Positions 35,758-40,375 of a stretch of 40,375 nucleotides of DNA are shown here, piece after piece. Under the pieces are notes generated by a model that made no database searches, was not told the origin of the DNA, and was given only the letters and a program-made list of their open reading frames with translations. The stretch's first letter is position 1, and each line of letters opens with the position of its first letter. The position numbers and the translations under genes were made by a program. This DNA is from Chlamydiota bacterium (lineage in GTDB: Bacteria > Chlamydiota > Chlamydiia > Chlamydiales > 2-12-FULL-49-11), in assembly GCA_947478685.1 (NCBI GenBank), contig CANJWO010000014.1, positions 1 to 40,375 of the forward strand, written 5' to 3'.

Positions 35758-36022
35758 AACGCCCCAATATAAAGAAATAGTTTTTTAACAGGAATAGTTA
35801 TACACAAGAAAATTCAAAAGTAGGGAATTCCTCTATATATAATAGGATCGCCAAAATAAAAAAATTTTTTAACAGGCTATTAGGATGATCATCCTAATAG
35901 CCTGTTCCCCCAAAAAATTTAGCAACGCTGTTTGAGGATATTTTGAGAGATTTTTAGGGAAATAAATAAGAGACTTGGCAAAAATACCCCTCTTGTGAGA
36001 TGATGTTATACCAATTGCGAGC
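35758..36022. other. 265-base divergent gap, the ompA position in Chlamydiaceae
   Basis: Gap between divergent pbp2 and tRNA-Gly. It contains a perfect 36-base palindrome (35871-35906) and AT-rich runs. No gene or ompA remnant is visible in any frame. The stretch 35907-36022 must carry the promoter of tRNA-Gly/rpsB, but I cannot pick boxes with confidence (TTGGCA at 35975 lacks a well-spaced -10). Confidence 0.6.
35858..35906 (-). terminator. Perfect palindrome with T-run upstream of pbp2
   Basis: AACAGGCTATTAGGATGA and TCATCCTAATAGCCTGTT (35871-35906) are exact 18-base arms with no spacer. On the minus strand it is followed by AAAAAA and then TTTTTTT (35864-35858), and TTTTTT beyond a G5 bulge can pair with the A-run, so it has the form of an intrinsic terminator on pbp2's strand, about 100 bases before the pbp2 start. 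No minus-strand gene lies upstream, so it would act as an attenuator or a barrier to antisense transcription. An operator is an alternative. Confidence 0.5.
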
Positions 36023-36093
36023 GCGCCTGTGGTTCAATGGTAGAACAATAGCCTTCCAAGCTGTGAGCGTCAGTTCGATTCTGACCAGGCGCT
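36023..36093 (+). tRNA. tRNA-Gly (anticodon TCC)
   Basis: A 71-base cloverleaf folds completely: acceptor GCGCCTG with CAGGCGC, D stem GTTC/GAAC, anticodon stem ATAGC/GCTGT with loop CTTCCAA (TCC), T arm GTCAG-TTCGATT-CTGAC, discriminator T. CCA is not encoded. It lies 36 bases before rpsB on the same strand and may be processed from a shared transcript. Confidence 0.96.
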
Positions 36094-36129
36094 ATTTAGA
36101 AAAAAAATTTCAATAAGTGTGAGGATACT

Positions 36130-36951
36130 TTGACTACGAAACAGAGAGAACTAAAGATCACCATTAAAGATCTTCTGGAGGCTGGGGTACATTTTGGACA
36201 CCAGACACAGCGTTGGAACCCAAAAATGAAGAAATATATCTTCGGTGAGCGCGGAGGAATACATATCTTAGATTTAGCTAAGACTATGCATCAGATCCGT
36301 ACAGCTTGTGAAGTTGTTGAAAAAGTTATTGAAAAAAACCAGAGCATCTTGTTTGTCGGAACAAAAAAACAGGCCAAGATCGTCGTCAAAAAATGTGCTG
36401 AAGATTGTGGCGAGTTTTATGTTGCTGAGAGATGGCTTGGTGGAATGCTTACCAATCTTACAACTCTTAGACAGTCTGTAAAAAAACTAGAAAAAATTGA
36501 GAAGAAGATTGTTGCAGGTAGAGAGGGCATTACTAAAAAAGAGCTCTCTATGATGACCAAAGAGCAAGACAAATTGAACCGAAACCTTTCTGGAATTCGC
36601 GCTATGAGAAAACCACCTGGTCTATTGATTATAGTCGATTCAGTAAAAGAGCATATTGCAGTCTTGGAAGCAAGAAAATTAGGCATTCCTGTGATGGCGA
36701 TTGTTGATACGAATTGTGACCCAGATATGATTGACTACGTTATTGCTGGAAATGATGATGCTCTAAAAAGTAATCAAATTATTTTGCAAGCAATTACACA
36801 AGCGATTCTAGACAAAAAAGAGGCGCTTGGAATTGCAGTTGGTACTGTAGAAGAGATGATGGATGAAGAAGAGAAATCTAGAGATGATTCAAACAGACGC
36901 CCGCCTAAAAGAAGAGAGAAAGAGGAAGTGAAAGTTGGGGGCAAAGAATGA
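36130..36951 (+). CDS. rpsB: 30S ribosomal protein S2
   Basis: Assembles late on the small subunit and is needed for S1 binding. 273 residues. Start TTG 36130 with GAGGA just upstream; the protein opens TTKQRELKITIKDLLEAGVHFGHQ, with the family motif GVHFGHQTQRWNPKM. Also seen: FVGTKKQA, ERWLGGMLTN and PVMAIVDTNCDP. The C-terminal tail is charged (EEKSRDDSNRRPPKRREKEE), longer than in E. coli. Its stop overlaps the tsf start by 4 bases (ATGA). First gene of the rpsB-tsf-pyrH-frr operon, the conserved chlamydial order. Confidence 0.98.
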   Translation: MTTKQRELKITIKDLLEAGVHFGHQTQRWNPKMKKYIFGERGGIHILDLAKTMHQIRTACEVVEKVIEKNQSILFVGTKKQAKIVVKKCAEDCGEFYVAERWLGGMLTNLTTLRQSVKKLEKIEKKIVAGREGITKKELSMMTKEQDKLNRNLSGIRAMRKPPGLLIIVDSVKEHIAVLEARKLGIPVMAIVDTNCDPDMIDYVIAGNDDALKSNQIILQAITQAILDKKEALGIAVGTVEEMMDEEEKSRDDSNRRPPKRREKEEVKVGGKE

Positions 36952-37799
36952 CTCTAGTAACTGCAGAACTTGTAAAACAATTGAGAGAGAGAACAGGTGT
37001 CGGACTATCTAAGTGCAAAGCAGCTTTGGATGAGTCTCAAGGCAACGTTGAATTGGCGATTGAGCAGCTAAGAAAGGCTGGAATTGCATCAGCTGTAAAG
37101 AAAGAGGCTAGAGAGACAAAAGAGGGACGTGTTGAATTCTTTGAAACTCCAGAGACACTTGCTATAGCTGAATTGAATGCTGAGACAGACTTTGTTGTAA
37201 ATAATGATCGTTTTCGACAGTTTCACAAGCAAGTAGTAGAGTTATTAGCTAAAACAAAATCAGCAACTGTTTCTGAATTTCTAGAAGTAGAAATGCCAAA
37301 AGATCCTACTAAAACTCTAGATATCATGCGAAAAGAGCTTATGGCAGTTCTTGGTGAAAACATTGTTATTTCACGCATTGCAACGATTGCTAAGCAGCCA
37401 AATCGTTCACTTGGGATTTACTCTCATATGAATGGTAAGATTTTTGTTGCAGTAGAGCTTGATGGATGTTCAAAAGAGTCTGATTTTGCAAGGGATATCG
37501 CTATGCATATTGCAGCAGAGTCTCCTGATTATCTAAAGATGGAAGATGTTCCTGCAGAGCTTAGAGCCAAAGAGGAAGAGATTGCAATGAGCCAAGCTCC
37601 AAAGGATAGGCCTCCTCAAGTGCTTGAGAAGATCATTCAAGGGAAAATCAAAGCTTTTTATGATCAAGTTTGTCTTTTAAATCAAAAATATGTTAAAGAT
37701 AATGCGATTACGATTACTGAGCTGCTTGCTAAAAAAAGCAAGGAAGCCTCTAAGAATTTAACTATTGTTAAGTTCATCCGTTTTCAAGTAGGAAACTAG
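36948..37799 (+). CDS. tsf: Elongation factor Ts
   Basis: Exchanges GDP for GTP on EF-Tu. 283 residues. N-terminal UBA-like LVKQLRERTGVGLSKCKAAL, then the signature AELNAETDFVVNNDRF, with TDFV forming the key EF-Tu contact, and the core subdomains (NGKIFVAVELDGCSKE). The ATG overlaps the rpsB stop, so translation is probably coupled. It has the ordinary dimerisation and core pattern with no truncation. Confidence 0.98.
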   Translation: MTLVTAELVKQLRERTGVGLSKCKAALDESQGNVELAIEQLRKAGIASAVKKEARETKEGRVEFFETPETLAIAELNAETDFVVNNDRFRQFHKQVVELLAKTKSATVSEFLEVEMPKDPTKTLDIMRKELMAVLGENIVISRIATIAKQPNRSLGIYSHMNGKIFVAVELDGCSKESDFARDIAMHIAAESPDYLKMEDVPAELRAKEEEIAMSQAPKDRPPQVLEKIIQGKIKAFYDQVCLLNQKYVKDNAITITELLAKKSKEASKNLTIVKFIRFQVGN

Positions 37800-37805
37800 T
37801 AGGTT

Positions 37806-38573
37806 ATGAAGAGTGAGAGTTTGCCATCGTATAAACGAGTATTACTCAAGCTCTCAGGTGAAGCTTTAGTTGGTAAGCAGGGTTATGGAATTGATTACCC
37901 TGCATGCCAAGAAATTTGCGATACCATCAAAGAGATTCAAGATCTTGGAGTTGAACTTGGTGTCGTTATAGGTGGCGGAAATATCTTCCGCGGTTCAAAT
38001 GCAACACAATTTGGTTTTGAAAGAACTCCTGCTGATCATATCGGAATATTAGCGACATGTATCAATGGACTTGCTCTCCATCAAGTGCTTCATTCGATGG
38101 GTGCAAAAGTTAGGGTGATGAGCTCTAGAAACTTTGATGGCATTATTGAACCTTATAATTGGCAACAAGCTAATTGGTATCTTATGAAAGGGGTTATTGT
38201 TATCTTTGTGGGAGGAACGGGAAATCCCTACTTTACCACTGATACAGCGGCAGCTTTAAGAGCCAGTGAAATTGGGGCAGAAGTGGTTATTAAGGCAACA
38301 AAAGTTGATGGCGTCTACGACAAAGATCCGAAAAAACATCTAGATGCAAAAAAATTCGACCACCTCTCATATGACGATGTTTTGAGTCTTGATTTACAAG
38401 TAATGGATGCAGCAGCTGTCGCCCTCTGCAGAGAAAACGGAATTGAAATTCGAGTAGTCGATCTCTTTAAGAGAGAAGATCTCCTTAAGACAATTACAGA
38501 GAGGACAGGCGGTACACTTATTTCAAAGAGCAAAAGCATAAAAACAGATGCACGCAGGAGAAAAAAAGTATGA
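37806..38573 (+). CDS. pyrH: Uridylate kinase
   Basis: Phosphorylates UMP to UDP in pyrimidine synthesis; hexameric amino-acid-kinase fold. 255 residues. Seen: RVLLKLSGEALVG, VVIGGGNIFRG, GTGNPYFTTDTAAALRA and KATKVDGVYDKDPKK. It starts 6 bases after tsf with AGTAGG upstream and overlaps frr by 4 bases (ATGA). The C-terminus carries a basic extension (KSIKTDARRRKKV). Confidence 0.98.
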   Translation: MKSESLPSYKRVLLKLSGEALVGKQGYGIDYPACQEICDTIKEIQDLGVELGVVIGGGNIFRGSNATQFGFERTPADHIGILATCINGLALHQVLHSMGAKVRVMSSRNFDGIIEPYNWQQANWYLMKGVIVIFVGGTGNPYFTTDTAAALRASEIGAEVVIKATKVDGVYDKDPKKHLDAKKFDHLSYDDVLSLDLQVMDAAAVALCRENGIEIRVVDLFKREDLLKTITERTGGTLISKSKSIKTDARRRKKV

Positions 38574-39121
38574 GCGATCTAGTAAAAGAAGTCGAAAAAA
38601 AGATGATTTTAGCAGTAGAACATCTCAAAAAAGATTACCAAGCATTAAGAACGAATCGTGTTAACCCGCAAATGCTCGATGATGTCAAAGTTGAAGTATA
38701 TGGATCAATGACGCCAATCAAGGCTCTCGGTTCAATTACAGTGCAAGATAGAAATCTTGTCATTACACCATTTGATCCAAGTACAACATTAGCAATTGTA
38801 AAAGGGATTCAGACCTCCGCTCTAAAACTAAGCCCAATTCAAGAGAAAGCGATCGTCCGTGTGCCTATTCCCCCTCTCAATGATGAACTCCGCAAAGATA
38901 TCGCAAAAATGGCCAAGCAAAAGATGGAACAATCAAAGACATCGGTTCGTGACATCCGAAAGCAAGGCAACGACCTCCTTCGCGATGGAAAAAAAGATGG
39001 AACGATTACAGAAGATATGGTGAAAGGATTAGAGAAAAAGATACAAGAGCTTACCGATAAATATTGCAAAATTTTAGACGAAACATTTGTAGCAAAAGAA
39101 AAAGAAATACTAACGGTTTAG
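38570..39121 (+). CDS. frr: Ribosome recycling factor
   Basis: Splits post-termination ribosomes together with EF-G. 183 residues. The tRNA-mimic helical domain is obvious: LKKDYQALRTNRVNPQMLDD, then the beta domain VEVYGSMTPIKALGSITVQD, and RVPIPPLNDELRKDIAK with the conserved Pro/Leu pattern. The ATG overlaps the pyrH stop by 4 bases. Last gene of the operon. No clear hairpin terminator follows before the tRNA-Glu promoter. Confidence 0.98.
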   Translation: MSDLVKEVEKKMILAVEHLKKDYQALRTNRVNPQMLDDVKVEVYGSMTPIKALGSITVQDRNLVITPFDPSTTLAIVKGIQTSALKLSPIQEKAIVRVPIPPLNDELRKDIAKMAKQKMEQSKTSVRDIRKQGNDLLRDGKKDGTITEDMVKGLEKKIQELTDKYCKILDETFVAKEKEILTV

Positions 39122-39124
39122 ATC

Positions 39125-39154
39125 TTGCAAAAAAATATGGTTTCAAGATAAAAT
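39125..39154 (+). promoter_or_regulatory. Putative promoter of the tRNA-Glu/tRNA-Lys pair
   Basis: TTGCAA (39125-39130), an 18-base spacer, TAAAAT (39149-39154), about 48 bases before tRNA-Glu. Good position; the boxes match in 4-5 of 6 bases. Confidence 0.4.
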
Positions 39155-39201
39155 ATGAGGCCATATAACGTAGATAAGACTATTAGCTTTACTTAACGTA
39201 T

Positions 39202-39276
39202 GGCCCCATCGTCTAGTCTGGCCTAGGACACTAGATTTTCATTCTAGCAACAGGGGTTCGAATCCCCTTGGGGTCA
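39202..39276 (+). tRNA. tRNA-Glu (anticodon TTC)
   Basis: 75 bases. Acceptor GGCCCCA with TGGGGTC (one G-T pair), anticodon stem CTAGA/TCTAG with loop TTTTCAT (TTC), T arm AGGGG-TTCGAAT-CCCCT, discriminator A. CCA is not encoded. In chlamydiae tRNA-Glu also feeds tetrapyrrole synthesis and the Gln-tRNA amidotransferase route, but nothing here distinguishes its use. Confidence 0.96.
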
Positions 39277-39341
39277 AAGACTACGTTACAAGCTCCGATC
39301 AAGCGTCCCATACGCTCCGCGAGCCGTCAAAAATGTGTTAT

Positions 39342-39413
39342 GGGGCTTTAGCTCAGTGGTAGAGCACCTCCCTTTTAAGGAGGGTGTCGATGGTTCGACC
39401 CCATCAAGCCTCA
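39342..39413 (+). tRNA. tRNA-Lys (anticodon TTT)
   Basis: 72 bases. Acceptor GGGGCTT with AAGCCTC, D arm AGCTC-AGTGGTA-GAGC, anticodon stem CCTCC/GGAGG with loop CTTTTAA (TTT), T arm GATGG-TTCGACC-CCATC, discriminator A. CCA is not encoded. It lies 65 bases after tRNA-Glu and is probably on the same transcript. Confidence 0.96.
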
Positions 39414-39421
39414 TCACCGTA

Positions 39422-39447
39422 ACCCGCCCAAAACGGCGGGTTTTTTT
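39422..39447 (+). terminator. Intrinsic terminator of the tRNA pair
   Basis: ACCCGCC-CAAAAC-GGCGGGT followed by seven T: a 7-base-pair GC-rich stem and T-run, 8 bases after tRNA-Lys. Textbook form. Confidence 0.9.
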
Positions 39448-39470
39448 ATGCTATATATCCTTAAATCAAA

Positions 39471-39499
39471 TTGTGATGTTAACATAAAAACTTTACAAT
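39471..39499 (+). promoter_or_regulatory. Promoter of the RING-like gene with a palindromic spacer
   Basis: TTGTGA (39471-39476), a 17-base spacer, TACAAT (39494-39499); 41 bases before the ATG at 39541. The palindrome ATGTTAACAT (39476-39485) overlaps the end of the -35 and the spacer and could be an operator. Confidence 0.5.
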
Positions 39500-39540
39500 A
39501 TTGCCGAGTAACCTGATTTTGGGTAATAATTTAGGTTGAT

Positions 39541-40170
39541 ATGGAACCATGTTTAATCTGCATGCAAGTGCGATATAGATGTCCGGTGCAAATATGTGAA
39601 AATGGGCATTGTCTTGATGTCGGTTGTTTAAGGAGGCTTTTAAAAGAGACTCCTGTTGGAAGTTCTCTTACATGTCCTCATGACAACTGTGTAATTGATA
39701 TTACTCAATTAGTTTATCGGGAGGATCTTGTAAAGGCGCAGGGGCCTTGGGTAGAATTGACCCGATATGGAAGATTTGATTACCTTAGAATTGTGGTTGC
39801 TTTAGGTACAAAAGTTAGTGAGGTGGGGTTTCTATTTTCTCAGTTGACTTCAGGGTTGCAAACAGCAACTTCTGTGTTATATGTAGATGCTGTTGCTCAT
39901 AGAGGTAAATTGTATTTTCATGTCCCCCAAATAGTTAGGGTGGGGAGGGATGAGATGCCGCCTTGTGGCGACGAAGTGATTGCAAGAGATGAAGATGTTG
40001 GAACTTCTATTGAAATTAGAGGTCTTTCTGATGATCGTGGCTTCTTATTTTCACAAAGTGCATATTGTTCTGGTTGCGCGCTTGCTATTAGGGCTGTAGA
40101 GATGATCAATGATCGCAATGCTCTAATTCAGACTTGTGTTAGTGCGGGACATCTTGAATTTGTTCCCTAA
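39541..40170 (+). CDS. RING-like zinc-binding protein of unknown function
   Basis: 209 residues. The first 55 hold C4-LI-C7, C14, C19-ENG-H23, C24, C29 and C45-PHDN-C50 in a RING/U-box-like order (CxxC...CxxxH...C...CPxxxC). The spacing around H23 is not canonical: cysteine falls at +1 and an Asp at +3 where RING usually has Cys, so zinc ligation by D26 or a single-site variant is possible. The rest (60-209) is a beta-rich globular domain I do not recognise, with another CxxC (SAYCSGCALAIRAVEM). No signal peptide. ATG 39541 has only a weak AGG upstream but a good promoter at 39471-39499. RING-type E3 ligases occur as secreted effectors in intracellular bacteria, so host ubiquitin interference is a reasonable guess; a plain zinc-ribbon protein remains possible. 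Confidence 0.7.
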   Translation: MEPCLICMQVRYRCPVQICENGHCLDVGCLRRLLKETPVGSSLTCPHDNCVIDITQLVYREDLVKAQGPWVELTRYGRFDYLRIVVALGTKVSEVGFLFSQLTSGLQTATSVLYVDAVAHRGKLYFHVPQIVRVGRDEMPPCGDEVIARDEDVGTSIEIRGLSDDRGFLFSQSAYCSGCALAIRAVEMINDRNALIQTCVSAGHLEFVP

Positions 40171-40232
40171 GTATTCCTTGAGTTATGCTGTATCTGATAG
40201 ATAAACCTATCAAAACAAATTTAAAGGACTAT

Positions 40233-40375
40233 ATAGCGAATTAAATTTGCTATTAGATAATTTTACTGCGTCTGTATCCCTTGGGTTCCATTCGCTTGCA
40301 TCGCTCGTGTGAAAACACACGGCCTGCTTCAGCGCCGGCTAATGCCTAATGAAACCCAAGGGCACATACTGTGTA
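40233..40375. repeat. Palindromic repeat element, right-end copy
   Basis: Inverted, base-for-base identical to 6-125 over 120 bases, and the outer flank (TATAGCGAATTAAATTTGC) matches that of the left copy apart from a small indel. Just before it, CCTATCAAAACAAATTTAAAGGACTATA (40210-40231 within) resembles the leader of the tandem-kinase gene at 17611, so a gene start may once have lain here. No coding sequence is visible in 40171-40375. Confidence 0.85.

Noticed and set aside
35871-35906. Attachment site or replication origin
   Set aside because: There is no integrase, tRNA-end duplication, DnaA-box cluster or dnaA nearby; a terminator or operator explains the palindrome better.

Overview
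The window is most likely a chromosomal piece of an environmental ("chlamydia-like") member of the phylum Chlamydiota. The evidence is gene order rather than any single gene. A pbp2 gene sits divergently beside tRNA-Gly and rpsB-tsf-pyrH-frr. The nth, mnmE, psd and secA genes lie close together. A UDP-sugar pyrophosphorylase module lies directly before gpsA. From memory, all three arrangements are chlamydial. The sequence is AT-rich, several starts are TTG, and much of the accessory coding looks host-directed (kinase-like, RING-like, autotransporter and long helical proteins). No ompA gene lies between pbp2 and rpsB, which is where Chlamydiaceae carry it, so a non-Chlamydiaceae lineage is favoured. 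Genus cannot be assigned from sequence reading alone.

Layout. 1-169: an inverted-repeat element. 170-4288: secA (-), then psd and a small coiled-coil gene (+). 4310-12151 (all -): a 1014-residue helical protein of unknown function, rlmN, a very cysteine-rich mini-protein, a 475-residue helical unknown, nth (with a non-canonical start) overlapping mnmE. 12247-17611 (all -): two paralogous 776/777-residue proteins, each with a kinase-like domain followed by a degenerate kinase-like domain, placed on either side of ruvA. 17612-18161: about 550 bases of palindromic and direct repeats without a gene. 18162-19044 (-): an 86-residue gene with its own clear promoter and palindrome, and ruvC. 19080-23560 (+): a fused family-9 glycosyltransferase/UDP-sugar pyrophosphorylase, gpsA, and the NAD(P)HX repair enzyme nnr. 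23651-32206 (+): a barrel-less PATR-repeat secreted protein followed by a 2295-residue autotransporter. 32223-32309: a long perfect-arm hairpin. 32422-35757 (-): pbp2. 35858-39121: a terminator-like palindrome, tRNA-Gly, and the rpsB-tsf-pyrH-frr operon. 39202-39447: tRNA-Glu, tRNA-Lys and a terminator. 39541-40170: a RING-like zinc-binding protein. 40233-40375: a second copy of the first repeat, inverted.

How it fits together. The housekeeping part covers translation (rpsB, tsf, frr, three tRNAs, rlmN, mnmE), DNA repair and recombination (nth, ruvA, ruvC), nucleotide supply and repair (pyrH, nnr), phospholipid and envelope synthesis (gpsA, psd, the glycosyltransferase fusion, pbp2) and protein export (secA). 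SecA and the two signal-peptide-bearing surface proteins belong to one export route. The accessory genes (tandem kinase-like pair, RING-like protein, long helical proteins, small cysteine-rich protein) have the look of host-interaction or lineage-specific genes, but their functions are inference. A family of palindromic non-coding elements links the window ends, the 17.7 kb region and the 3' end of gpsA, where it supplies the last codons and the stop.
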